NCBI GenBank assembly: GCA_024760905.1
Contig: CM045731.1
Location: 51,485,001 to 51,549,000, forward strand
Length of the DNA: 64,000 nt
Direction: 5' to 3'
From: Plotosus lineatus
Taxonomy: Eukaryota; Chordata; Actinopteri; Siluriformes; Plotosidae
The translations under genes were made by a program, and so were the position numbers. The stretch's first letter is position 1. Every line of letters starts with the position of its first letter. A model generated the notes under the pieces. The model was not told the DNA's origin. It did not search any database and saw nothing but the letters and a program-made list of their open reading frames with translations. Below, in pieces: positions 47,151 to 58,792 of the stretch.

Positions 47151-47204
47151 GAGACAGATGAGTGAACGGTACCCTGAGATCACCATCACCGAGACCACAG
47201 TCCA

Positions 47205-47372
47205 AAAATTAGACTAGTTGTCTTTTCCAAACTGACCCTTGGTGTGAGCGTGATTGTGAGATAGACAGGCAAGCTGATCGGGGTTGTACCCCACCTTCAC
47301 CCAGAGTCATCCAAGAAATCCTCTCTGTAACCCTGGCAGGATTGAGTGTTTGGGCAAAAGGACGAACAAATT
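47205..47372 (+). mobile_element. SINE fragment (5'-truncated)
   Basis: TTCCAAACTGACCCTTGGTG, GTACCCCACCTTCACCCAG and TAACCCTGGCAGGATTGAGT, matching the distal half of the neighbouring SINE family. Confidence 0.55.
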
Positions 47373-47639
47373 AATTAATAATGAGTTATCATTTTGCTTT
47401 TTTATTAGTTCTATTCTTTTTTTTAACAAAACTGCATATTTATTTTGCATGCTACCCAGGTTCGACTCAGTCCACCCAGTTACAGTATATCTGTCTACAT
47501 AAATATACTGAAATAAATGGATTGATGAATGTCTGTTCTTTTGTTAAAACCAAACAGAACACACAATTAATGCACATATTCTTTGTGAAGAGAAGAAAAA
47601 AGGGAAAGAAAAATCACTAGTATGGGAGGGGTTGAAATA

Positions 47640-49380
47640 AAGCCACTAAAAGAAGGCAATCAAACAGAACTGGGGCTCTGGGATCCCCAAACCCTGCCTC
47701 CATCCCCCACACTCCAGGGGTTATAAAGAACCAAACCCATCCCTGTCAGCCATCTGAATATTCACACCCTGCACAAAGCCCTGCCACACTGAAAATTATT
47801 GATCCTATTTTTGGGGTGATTTATGATCTAATAAAATGATCGACTGCCTCCGAACAGGGACTTGATGGGCTATGTTCTGTATAGAGTGAAAAGAATTAAG
47901 CCAGAGGTATCAGCTGCTCATTTCCATCGAAGCAGGAAAAACAAACATAAACGCAGCCTGGCATCAGTCCTCTTGGGGGATATTATTTTTTCCCTTCTGA
48001 TGTGCACAATTCTGCGGATATAACACCCAATCACAGCAGCGTGAGATTCTAAACCTTTGCATTTAAATTTAGAATGCCTTCAATAATCCGGTTCAATCAA
48101 AATTTCCATTTTCGGGATGGCATTATCTACTTAGCGGTGGGGTAATGCATCCGTGACCGGAGTGAAATGAATGCACTCCCTGACCCACTGTTCTGCGGTC
48201 CTCCCAAGTGCTAAAGCGAGAGGATGGCCAATCTGCAGCTACATAAACAAACGCAGTCCGTCCTTGACAGTGCAGCACACATCACTTTTCAAAAGCATAC
48301 CTTTTAAACCACTGCATCTAGGACTGCTTCGAAGAGCTCAGAGTTACCAAAACACACGACAAGGGAGACAACCAACCAGAATGTCTCACTCTCTTTAAAG
48401 GGCTGCCAAGGACGTCTGGAAGCACACTGAACACACTCGAACGGGAAGTGTGAATTAAGCTGTTAATTTGCTGCTGTCTGACTTTCAGATAAGTCGGGTT
48501 TTTGTCTGGCCAAAACCACTAAAAGGTCAGCAAGCTGATGAACTCTTACTTCTGCGGTAGTCCAGAACAATCCAGAAATCATTTAAATGGCAGTCCATCA
48601 TGTGGGGGGGGGGGGGGGGGGGATCATTAACACTAAAAAGCTCTGTACAGATGTTGCTACTTTCAGATTCAATTAAAACATTTTAACTAAAACATTTAAA
48701 AACACCCCTCATTAAGCTTGAAGATAAATTTATTGAATTAAAATAAATTCTAGTGTCTTGAAACACACACAAATGCCTGAAAAATAATTTTTTCCCTTGC
48801 TAAAGTTTACTATACCTGCACATTTAGTCAGATCTTCCGAGGACAAGCCAGGGAGGACAAATGAAACAAACAAAATACACGTCCCATATGCCCTTGCAAC
48901 ATCACACTATATACACTGTAGACCTTCCCCTACACGTATCTCTTCCTCCTTCTGGAACCTGGCTGAGTGTCTCCAGGCCGGCTGTGCTGGTTCCCGTGTT
49001 CTCCCATTGTGTGGGGAGAGTGAAGAAGGCGTCCTATCCATACAAACCCGTGTGCACTACGACAGCTGTGCCCCCCACCGCGTACACACACATACACACA
49101 CACACCTCCCACCTCACCTCTCTTCTCTCATTCTCTCCCTCCTCCAAATGCTCCTGCCCAAACATTAACCCTGCAACTGCTGGAACAGCCATAAAGGGGG
49201 AAGGGGGGGGGGTAATATTTCAAAAGGCTCAACCATGCACAAAAGACAAGGATAGTGAAGAGAGGATATCCTACACGTTGAAGGTAGTTGTTGAGTTACC
49301 CAGGCAACGCGGGCCTCTTCCTAAGAGGATTGCATGAAGGTTGTAAAAGAGATGAGTGGATTGTGACTCTATTTATTGAT
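47640..49380. other. Repeat-poor non-coding block
   Basis: About 1.7 kb almost free of transposons, balanced in base composition, without a credible exon. In this repeat-dense setting it is a candidate for conserved regulatory DNA or a missed non-coding exon. Confidence 0.4.
48604..48622. repeat. Poly-G run
   Basis: Nineteen or so consecutive G. Similar runs lie at 58810-58828 (G), 59263-59278 (C), 35982-35996 (G) and 21087-21097 (C). They can form G-quadruplexes and are error-prone in assemblies. Confidence 0.95.
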
Positions 49381-49382
49381 AT

Positions 49383-49680
49383 TCAGTGTAGTCAAAAGCA
49401 AACAACCAATAAAAACAATCCAAAAAACCAACGTAAAAAAAATTCAAACTAACCATTTAACAAAAAAAATTTCAACCAACCAACCAAAAAAAATAAATCC
49501 CCAAAGACAACAAACCAACCATGCACCAAAAAACATCCAGAACCTTACCAACTACCTAAACCAACCACTAAAAACCATGCAAACCAACAATCAGAAATTA
49601 ACCAACCAACAAAACCATTTAAAAACAACAAAAAAAAAACATTTAACAAGCCAACTAATAAAAAACAAACAGCCGAATTA
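49383..49680. repeat. A/C-only low-complexity tract
   Basis: About 300 bp of AACC/ACCA-type repeats with hardly any G on the plus strand, for example ACCAACCAACCAAAAAAAAT. It produces an artefactual Asn/Thr/Lys/Gln-rich ORF. Confidence 0.85.
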
Positions 49681-49984
49681 TATTTGTATATATACACAGT
49701 GGTACCTCACCTTACAAAATTAATCCATTCCAGAGCCTTTTTCTTAACCTGAATTTTTCGTAAATTGAACCACATTTTACATGTAAAACGTTTGATTCGT
49801 TCCAAGGCTTGCAATACTGCCACCTAAACCCTTTAAAAATGATACAGTAGGCCCTTGACATTCGCGGGGGTACGGTTCCGAGCCCTCCCGCGAATCGAAA
49901 TAATCTGCGAGCTCTGTACGCGGAAGTAAAACCCCATGTATGACGTCACATGCGCGAATGAGCAGCCGACAGTAAAATACTATA

Positions 49985-50773
49985 CAGTAAAACCTCCGCT
50001 GACGAACGCTTAAGCTCACGAACTTTTCGCCTCAAGAACATTAAATTTGCGAGCATATTGTCTCTGCTGACGAACTAGTTTTCGGCGGACGAATCAAACC
50101 ACGCGGTCGAACAGCGCCACGGTGGCGGCCACAAGAAGCTGACGCACGCTCATGGTGTCACAGTTCGTCACACCCCCTTTCTTTGAATGCGGAAGTGGTT
50201 TGTGTTTGATAGACATTTTGGACCATATTGAGTGTACTTTTGCTATTATGGGACAGAAAAAGACCCCACCACAGGCGGAGATCATTGAAAAACACGAACG
50301 AGGTGTGCGTTTGTGTGACTCAGCGTCCCAGTACCAGTACGCTAAGTCTACCATTGCTCCCATCCTTAAGAAGAAGGAAGCTATTAAGGGTGCGTGTGTG
50401 GCTAAGAGTGTTTCCAAACAGTAGGCGTTTCCAAACACTCCTTCCAAACAGTAAGTCCCTCCCTCCCTCCTCCTCCCACTCCATTCCATCAAGCCATCAA
50501 CTACCATCACAAAGGTAAATAAAACGACTATTATACAGTACAGTTTATTTCTTTAATTACAATACAATAGCACATTTATTATACATAAAATAAGGTATAT
50601 TTTTGTGTAGTTTTAAGGCTTATTTAGTAGAAAATTATGTTTTATGGGGACCTGGGAACGGATTATTCTCATTTTAATGGTTTCTTATGGGAAATAAATG
50701 TTCGGAAGACGAACTTTTCGCCTCACACACACTTTCTGGGAACCAATTATGTTCGTGAGCAGAGGTATCAGTG
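49985..50773 (+). mobile_element. Pogo-type DNA element nested in the foldback transposon
   Basis: Ends CAGTAAAACCTCCGCTGACG and, as the complement of the right end, CACTGATACCTCTGCTCACG. The host sequence without it can be read in the copy at 36591 (AATACTATGTATCTATT), supporting insertion at TA. It encodes a truncated transposase N-terminus. Confidence 0.85.
50248..50424 (+). pseudogene. Pogo/Tigger transposase N-terminal fragment (HTH)
   Basis: 58 codons from ATG at 50248: MGQKKTPPQAEIIEKHERGV, then YAKSTIAPILKKKEAIKGA. This is the psq/CENP-B-type N-terminal DNA-binding HTH of Tigger-like transposases. A TAG follows SVSKQ, and no catalytic domain follows, so it is an internal-deletion derivative. 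Confidence 0.8.
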
Positions 50774-53019
50774 TATATCTATTACATGCGCTAAAATATG
50801 CTTCTTAAACACATTCTACAGACAGTCTTACTCATTAATACAGTATTAATGTAGTAAAATGTAGTAATGATTAAGAAAAACTTTAATTTTGTACTGTGAT
50901 ATTGCGTAATAAAATATATAAACATTATACAGCATATACTGTTGTAAAGCACTCATTTTAAAGTCTTTTTCAATTATTATTCCAGTACAGTACCTCAGTT
51001 AATTCTTAGAATGTTTGTGGTGAGATTTTATGTTCTGTCGCATGTTTAACAAATGATACCAAAAGGATAAACTTTATTATGCTTTATGTCCTTTTACATT
51101 GAACTTGGAGTGACGTCTTGGAGTGACATGCCCAAGATGGCGCTGCCTAGAGGGCAACCTCGTGGAGTTCTCAGAATCAAATTGTTTCTTTGTTTGTTTT
51201 AATTTGTTTTATTTTGTTTGTTCATGGTTTGCACTATGTTCGTCGATGATCGGTCGACTCTACTACAGCATGAACAGCTTCAGCTTTGGGCAATAACTTA
51301 TATCTTGAACAGCTACGCTATGCCCAGGCGGAGTTTTGAGATTTTCCGGCACTTGGTTTGCATGCTTGGTTAGGAGCTCAATGCTAGCGGTTAGCAGCTA
51401 GGCCCAGATGGAGCTCTGAGAGGCTTGGTTAGCACTTCCGGCCATACTACGTACTTGAAAATGTTCATTCCCTTCGAAAAAAGATGGACAAGCTTCATGC
51501 TCAGATTGCAGCGCAGAGGGATCTATAGGACTGTGTTTCTGTGAAACATGGCTCGAGGAGAGTACATCTGATAAGGCGATTATACCAGCCGGCTACACGG
51601 CCTTCATCCCCTGTTATCCCAAGCACCGGAGTCGTTGTTCGGCCCCTTCCCGCCTCGGCTTCTTTGTTAGCCGGGATGCGGCTAGCAGAGCTAGTATGCT
51701 ATGGAGCCGCATCCCGGCGAACAAGCCAAGTTGAGCGTGCTTAGTTATAACTTAGCAGTGTAAACTAAGCAGAGCCGACATGCTACGGTAGGCACCATAT
51801 GGTAGATTGAACATTTTCAAGTAGTATGGCCGGAAGTGCTAACCAAACCTCTCAGAGCTCCGGGCTTAGCCGGTAGCCGCTAGCTAACTGCTAGCTGACC
51901 GCTAGCATGGAGCTCCGTAGCACAGAATAGATAGATCATTGCATGCTTAGTTGCCCGAAGCTGCTCATAGACGAGCATAATGCAAACCATGAACAAACAA
52001 ATAAAACAAATTAAAACGAACAAAGAAACAATTTGACTCTGAGAACTCGGCGACGTCGTCCTCTGGGCAGCGCCATCTTGGACACATTACTCCAACTTCA
52101 ATGTAAAAGGACATGAAGAGTACTGTTAAACATATTACAGAACATAAAATCTCACACATAAACATGAACTTAGGTACTGTACTAGAATAATAATAGAAAA
52201 AGATTTTAATACAACAGTTCAGAGAAAGGAGAAAGTCTTATTTCTTCAGAAGAGACATCCAGCGTTTTCTGTCACTTCGCCAGAGAAGACACAGTGGTAT
52301 CATAGAGCTTAACTGGTAATTAAAACACAGAAAAAAAGAGGCTCATTGACAACTTGTGCACAAATGAGTAAAAAGGGGCGGGACATCAGCTCAACCAATC
52401 AGCAGAAAGGAGGACAACCATTGGCTGAAATTGAATCACGTGCTGGTTGCTGGGCAGACCGCGTGTACTCAAACCGCGAATGCAAAACCGCGAATAGTCA
52501 AGGGCCTACTGTAAAAGCAGACCTTTTAATGCCTCCTTCTGCTTCAATATTCTACCGATGGTGAACGGGTTTGGCCATATTCCTTTGCAATAGCAATCAA
52601 CTGCATGCCACGAGCCCGCTTCTTCTTTTCACTCGCACCGGAAATCACATGTGCGTGTGCATGCGCACATGTGTTGACCATGTCTTCTTAGCAGAGTTAT
52701 AATCTTACAAATGTTTATGAAAGGTTAAAAGCAATGAGCATACTCAAAAATCTCATGAAACAACAGTAACTCTGCCCTTTACACGAAAAGCATTATGGGA
52801 GATGCAGCTCCATAATAGCCAATGGGAGGGAGCTGCGTCATCCCTCCTAGCCAATGGGAGGCCAGCGGGGCGGGATGTTGGAAGATAGTTATGGGAGAGC
52901 AGTTTGTGCATTGTTTGAATGGCATGTTTCTAATATAGAGACAAAACATTTTGGAAAATGTTTTTTGTAACCTGGATTTTTCGTTTGCTGGGACTATCGT
53001 AAGCACCACTGTATAGCCA

Positions 53020-53420
53020 AAATCATTAAGTGGATTATTAATTGTTTAGCTTTTATTGGCCACCACATAATATATAATTATAATAAATTCCTTCCCCCTG
53101 AAACAACACAATTCTGAAACTGCAACATGACAAACACTAAATATTTTCATTCAAACCATGAAAAAAAAAAGAGAGAAAAACCTGACAGTTTTACATTTTT
53201 GTATTAGGAATAATTGCACATTCTATGAACAGCACAAATACAGACCATAAATCACTGTACACCATGTCTGGCGTTCTGTAATTTGTCTCAAAAAATAAAC
53301 AAGGTTGTTTTTGTTTTTTTTTTGGAAATGGTGAATAACCATTCATGACAAGTTAATTCGTGCTTTTCGCAGGAATTATTACAGTCAGTCACCATGAATT
53401 TGTGTAATTTTATATATAAA
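53020..53420. other. AT-rich spacer, nothing recognised
   Basis: Unique AT-rich sequence between the transposon nest and the second LINE. Confidence 0.5.
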
Positions 53421-53530
53421 ACGCAGCCGTGAGGGTGGGGGGGGCACAAACAAGTGCCTGCCCTCACGCCGATCCCAAGCCCGGATAAATGTAGAGGGTT
53501 GTATCAGGAAGGGCATCCGGCGTAAAACTT

Positions 53531-56500
53531 TTGCCAGAATACAAAATGCAAACCGTAAAGACAAATCTCATACTGGATCGGTCAAGGCCCGGGTTAACAA
53601 CAACCACCATCAGTGCTGTTAACCAACAGGGTGCTGGTGGAAATTGGATGACTGTTGGTCGAAGAAGGAGAGGTGGGAGGCGTGTCCGTAGGCAGAGAGA
53701 AAAGAGGAAAAGCATGAGTTTAGGACTGAGAGTAGGGACTTTGAATGTTAGAACTATGACAGGAAAAGGTAGAGAGCTGGCTGACATGATGCAGAGGAGG
53801 AAGGTGGACATACTGTGTGTTCAGGAGACCAGGTGGAAAGGTAGCAAGGCTACAAGCTTAGGAATGGGGTTTAAGGTGTTTTTCATGGTGTGGATGGGAA
53901 GAGAAATGGAGTAGGAGTCATCTTGAAGGAGGAGTTGGTCAGGAATGTTCTAGGAGTGAAAAGAGTGTCAGACAGAGTGATGAGTCTCAAGTTAGAAATT
54001 GAAGGTGCGATATTCAATGTTGTTAGTGCTTATGCCCCACAGGCAGGATGTGAGCTAGAAGAGAAGGAGAGATTCTGGCGTGAGTTAGATGAAGTGATGC
54101 AGAGTACCCCCAGAGGTGAAAGAGTGGTCATTGGTGCCGACTTCAATGAACATGTTGGTGCAGGTAACGAGGAATGATGGGCAGCTTTGGTATCCTGGAC
54201 AGGAAAACAGAAGGACAGATGTTGATCGATTTTGCAAAAAGGATGGAAATGGCTGTGGTGAATACTTTCTTCCGGAAGAAAGATGAGCATAGAGTGACTT
54301 ATAAAAGCGGAGGTAGGAGCACACAGGTAGACTACATCTTGTGTAGGCGATGTAATTTGAAGGAAGTCAGTAACTGCAAAGTAGTAGTGGGTGAGAGTGT
54401 TGCCAAACAGCATAGGATGGTGGTGTGCAGGATGATTCTGATGGTAAGAAAGGTGAAGGCAAAGGCAGAGCAGAAGACAAAGTGGTGGAAGCTGAAAAAG
54501 GAAGCGTGTCGGGTTGTCTTCGAGGAGTTGAAACAGGTTTTGGGTGGTCAGGAAGTGCTTCCAGATGACTGGACAACTACAGCTAATTTGATCAGGGAGA
54601 CAGGTAGGAGAGTACCTGGTGTGTACTCTAGAAGGACAGTAGATAAGGAGACTTGGTGGTGGAATGAGGAAGTGCAGGAGTGTGTACAAAGGAAGAGGTT
54701 AGCTAAGAAGAAATGGTATATAGAGAGGACCGAAGAGAGTAAACAGGAGTACAGGGAGACACAGTGTAAGGCGAAGGTAGCAGTGTCAAAGGCCAAACAG
54801 AGGGCATATAATGACTTGTATGCTAGGTTGGACAGTAAGGCGGGAGAAAATGATTTAGTCATCCCATGAATATCACAGATAATGTTCACCAGACCTGGCC
54901 GCGGTACTCGAAAAACCGTGAAGTAGGACCCCTCCCCCCATTTCTACCATGTCTCATTTCTATATGTTTTTGCATCTATACAATATCAAGAAGTGTATAT
55001 TAAACATTACACAGTTATATGCATATGTAAATACTGTAAATGTATTAATATTTAAATAGAATCTATATATAAATCCTTTAAGTACTGTACTCACCTCTGA
55101 CAATCGCTCTTCTCCGCGGTGCAGGACGTTCACAAACACTATACAGTAGGATCACAAAATCACAAAAAAATCCCACGGGAATGTGTGAGGCAACAGCGTC
55201 ACGCATCTAAGCCAATCAGCTTGCGAGATTGAGTTGAGTGGGCGGTCCCTGCCTGAACTGGGGAGCAGGGGCACTTCAGTCTGTCGTTTGGAAACAATGG
55301 ACGCAGCCTGCCTAGGGTCCCTGCCTTCCGCTTGCTTACGTGCGAGTTTTGGCACGAATTTTGAATTTTTTATGAATATTTTTTATTTCATTTTTATTTT
55401 TATTAAAATGACGCGATGTACCAAGACCGCAATGCTCAAATCACGAAGTGGCAAGGGATGACTGTATACAGGTTGGCACAGCAGAGAAATAGAGATGTGA
55501 AGGACGTGCAGCAAGTTAGAGTGATTAAGGACAGAGTGGGAAACATATTGACTGATGACAGAAGTGTGCTGGGAAGATGGAAAGAGTACTTTGAAGAGCT
55601 GATGAATGAGGAAAATGAGAGTGAGAAAAAAAGAGAAGAGGTGACCGTTGAGGACCAGGAAGTAGCAAAGATTAGTAAGGGTGAAGTAAGGAGGGCATTG
55701 AAGAGGATGAAGAGTGGAAAGGCAGTTGGTCCTGATGACATACCGGCGGAGGTATAGAAGTGTCTAGGAGAGGTAGCAGTAGATTTTCTGACAAGAACAT
55801 TCAACAAGGTCTTGGAGAGTGAGACGATGCCAGAGGAATGGAGGAGAAGTGTGCTGGTGCCAATTTTTAAGAACAAGGGAGACGTGCAGAGTTGTAGCAA
55901 CTATAGAGGGATAAAGTTGATGAGATATACGATGAAGTTATGGGAAAGAATAGTGAAAGCTAGACTAGGGGCAGAGGTCAGCATTTGTGAACAACAGTTT
56001 GGTTTCATGCCAATAAAGAGCACCACAAATGCAGTATTTGCTTTGAGAATGTTAATAGAGAAGTACAGAGAAGGTCAGAGGGAGCTGCATTGTGCCTTTG
56101 TGGATCTGGAGAAAGCATATGACAGGGTGCTGAGAGAAGAACTATGGAATTGCATGAAGAAGTCTGGGGTGGCAGAGAAGTATGTTAGAGTGGTGCAGGA
56201 CATGTATGAGAAATGTAAGACAGTGGTGAGGTTTGCTGTTGGTGTGACAGAAGAGTTCAAGGTGGAGGAGGGACTGCATCAAGGATCAGCTCTGAGCCCC
56301 TTCTTTTATGCTATGGTGATGGACAGGTTGACAGACGAGGTGAGACAAGAATCTCCATGGACTATGATGTTTGCAAATGACATTGTGATCTGTAGTGAGA
56401 ACAGAGAACAAGTGCAGAAAAATCTAGAGAGGTGGAGGTACAGTATGCCCTGGAAAGGAGAAGAATGAAGGTTAGCCTCAGTAAAACAGAATACATGTGT

Positions 56501-57119
56501 GTGAACGACAAGGACCAAGAGGAACGGTGAGGTTACAGGGAGCAGAGATAAAGAAGGTGGAGGATTTTAAGTACTTAGGCTCAACAATCCAGAGCAATGG
56601 AGAGTGTGGAAAAGAGGTGAAGAATCGTTTGCAGGCAGGCTGGAATGGTTGGAGAAAAGTATCCGGTGTGATAGGAAGGTGTCGGCAAGAATTAAAGGAA
56701 AAGTGTACAAGACAGTGGTGAGGCCAGCGATGTATGGTTTATAAACAGTGGCCCTGGGGAAAAGACAGGAGGCTGAGCAGGAGGTAGCAGAGACGAAAAT
56801 GTTGAGGTTCTCTTTGGGAGTAACGAGGATGGATAGGATAAGGAATGAGTACATCAGAGGGACAGCACAAGTTAGAGGTTTTGGAGACAAAGTCAGAGAG
56901 GCTAGATTGAGATGGTTTGGACATGTACAGGGGAGGGATAGTGAGTATATTGGTAGTAGGATGCTGAGGTTGGAGCTACCAGGCAGAAGGCCAAGAGGAA
57001 GACCAAGGAAAAGATTTATGGATGTGGTGAAGGAGGACATGAAGGTAGTTGGAGTAAGAGTAGAAGATACAGAAGATAGGGTGAGATGGAGGCGGATGGT
57101 TTGCTGTGGCGACCCCTGA
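53531..57119 (+). pseudogene. RTE endonuclease/reverse transcriptase pseudogene
   Basis: The ORF is split into frames 53531-53914, 53890-54177, 54174-54869, (MITE), 55416-55757, 55812-56468, 56497-56721 and 56748-57119. VQETRWKG, GADFNEHVG, FVDLEKAYDRV and HQGSALSPF are recognisable. The catalytic FADD of the other copy is FAND here (56370-56381, GAT to AAT), so this reverse transcriptase lost an essential aspartate as well as its frame. Confidence 0.92.
54858..55464. mobile_element. MITE (CAGTCATCCC family) inserted in the second LINE
   Basis: The left end is GTCATCCCATGAATATC, lacking the first two bases of the repeat, and the right end GGCAAGGGATGACTG. A TA duplication is visible when compared with the uninterrupted LINE (CCTATACAGGTTGG). 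The interior shares GACCTGGCCGCGGTAC-like and CAAGCTGATTGG-like segments with 62253-62943, in opposite orientation. Confidence 0.85.
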
Positions 57120-57148
57120 AGGGAAAAGCCGAAAGGAAAAGGAGATTT

Positions 57149-57460
57149 TATGGAGCCGGTGGTGTAGTGGTTAGAGTGTTGGGCTCATGATCGGGAGGTT
57201 GTAAGTTCAAATCCCACTGAGACTGTCACTGTGCTAAGACCCCTGGGCAAGGTCTCAACCACAAGTGTGCCTCTGTTCACCCAGCAGCATAAATGGGTAT
57301 CAGTAAAAATATGCTGGGAAGGTAACTTGCGATGGACTAGCGTCCCATCCAGGAGGAGTTCAACTCCTGATTTTTCACGCTACGGAAACCGGGGATAAGC
57401 ACCGGCCTGATGAGCCGCTAGGCTCGGGTGTAAAAACCCAAACAGTTAATCAATCAATCA
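57149..57460 (+). mobile_element. tRNA-Met-like SINE with (AATC)n tail
   Basis: The head GGTGGTGTAGTGGTTAGAGT, anticodon-like arm GTTGGGCTCATGATCGGG and B box GTAAGTTCAAATCCC resemble a tRNA with anticodon CAT. The body includes ATAAATGGGTATCAGTAAAA, and the end is (CAAT)n. It lies right after the second LINE and has no counterpart elsewhere in the window. Confidence 0.8.
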
Positions 57461-58454
57461 ATCAATCATTATATATATACACACACACACATACACACAC
57501 GATAGCAGCACTGTCAAATATTTCTAAAACGCCTTTCAAATTATAGGCACTAAAATATCATAGTAAAATCCAGTCAAGCCTGTCATTCCAGCACGATTAT
57601 CCCCTACAGGATAACTGGCTATTTTCCAGGAAAACAAAAGCATCCTCCTGAATGATTTTTCAGAAGACATTCTTAAAATACCACCTCAACTTTCTCGTTA
57701 GGGGGCCAATAAAGCAGTCCGTCAAAACCATGCCTGAACAACCAGACTACACCCCTGTCAGCCACCCCAGTTGCCAGAATTCCTCCTGGAGCAAAACAGG
57801 CAGCGTGTTTTTAAAAAAAGCAAATCAGATGGCATGACCCAAATAGAAGAGGGGTCGTGTGTTGTCCTGGAGCCAACAGTCGAGTGTGGAGAGAATCTGT
57901 CACAAAGAGCTATTGTGATTGCAAACAGCACTTTCACTCATTAAAGGATCGAATGGTTTATGGATTCGGGCCTCCTCGTCAAACCTTGTAAATACCTCAT
58001 ACAGGGATCAATCAATAAGGAGGTAACATGTAACCAAGTGAGTAGTAATGCATTTTTTTTTAAATCTTGGACATTATCAAAAATTGTGGGTCTTCAGTGC
58101 TGTTTCAAGTGTTAGTAATTTACTACTCAGAAATAGCAGGACAGCAACTGGCGAACACTTGGGTAAGTCAGAAAGCCCCAGGTGCTGGATGCCATTTGTA
58201 TTAACGTGAACATGAGCACTTTGCCAAGCCATGTCTCTTGGAAAACAGCTGGAACATCTGGTTTGAAAAAAAAGACAAGCTATTACAGAGATTTCACTGA
58301 TCAAAACTTCGCTTCAAACTTAAACATCCAATTTGACAGCACTGGAGTAATTTTAACATCAGAAAAACAAAACAACAAAAAAAAATTGATCCAGATGTGC
58401 AGAGCTGATAAAGCCATGTCCCTGGGGATTCACTTATTTGCCAAACCATTTAAT
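57461..58454. other. Repeat-poor non-coding block
   Basis: A short CA/TA tract at 57470-57500, then unique sequence, including TGCAAACAGCACTTTCACTC near 57930. No exon recognised. Confidence 0.45.
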
Positions 58455-58792
58455 CCTACATGGGTCACGTGGAGGCTGGAGCCTAACTCAGCTGACACAG
58501 GGCAAAGGCGGGGTACACCCTGACCAGAACATCGGGCTACTACAGAGGCCAAAACACACACCATACAGACTTATTCACATAGTCACTCACACTGATGGGC
58601 AATCTGGGACAGCCAATTCGCAACAGTTTGGACTGTATTAGGGATCTGAAATACCCATGCAAATCCATGCAAGCATGCATGCAACATGCAAACTCCACAA
58701 AGAAAACAAACTCGCTGGGCTTGGGACTGGAAGCCAAGAGCTTCAAGCGATGAGGCAGACATTCGGACCACTATGCCAACCTGTCCCTGACC
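58455..58792 (-). mobile_element. tRNA-derived SINE, diverged
   Basis: Minus-strand head GGTTGGCATAGTGGTCCGAA, GTTTGCATGTTGCATGC, GGCTGTCCCAGATTGCCC, ending near CACGTGACCCATGTAGGA in reverse sense. A G-run follows at 58810. Confidence 0.7.

Larger units (their letters stand above)
49845..52511. mobile_element. Foldback DNA transposon, most complete copy, with a nested element
   Basis: Ends CAGTAGGCCCTTGACATTCG and CGAATAGTCAAGGGCCTACTG-like (18 bp compared), flanked by TA. Its hairpin core has arms at about 50938-51255 and 51970-52215. Further inner palindromes include the pair TTCCGGCCATACTACGTA near 51426 and TACTATGGCCGGAAG-like complement near 51825. A pogo-type MITE (49985-50773) is nested inside. 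The whole lies inside another element (49697-53011). Confidence 0.82.
49697..53011. mobile_element. Tigger-like MITE (CAGTGGTACCTCACC family), outermost of a three-level nest
   Basis: Left end CAGTGGTACCTCACCTTACA (49697) and right end TCGTAAGCACCACTG (53011), flanked by TA. Its own sequence is 49697-49844 and 52512-53011, continuous with the copies at 33666 and 61365. The rest is the inserted foldback element. Confidence 0.82.
53421..57143 (+). mobile_element. Second RTE LINE copy, interrupted by a MITE
   Basis: The same family as the copy at 36903, starting GCAGCCGTGAGGGTGGGG and ending AAAGCCGAAAGGAAAAGGAG. A 607-bp TIR element (54858-55464) has landed in the ORF at the codons for ENDLYRLAQQ, duplicating TA. 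Numerous frameshifts and a stop (TAG at about 55755) show it is dead. Confidence 0.92.

Noticed and set aside
48797..49337. Overlapping plus-strand ORFs of 123 and 158 codons
   Set aside because: They overlap in two frames, include a CA-repeat translation (HTHTHTH) and a G-run, and show no domain.
49376..49723. 115-codon Asn/Gln/Lys/Thr-rich ORF
   Set aside because: It is a translation of an A/C-only low-complexity tract that lacks stop codons by composition.
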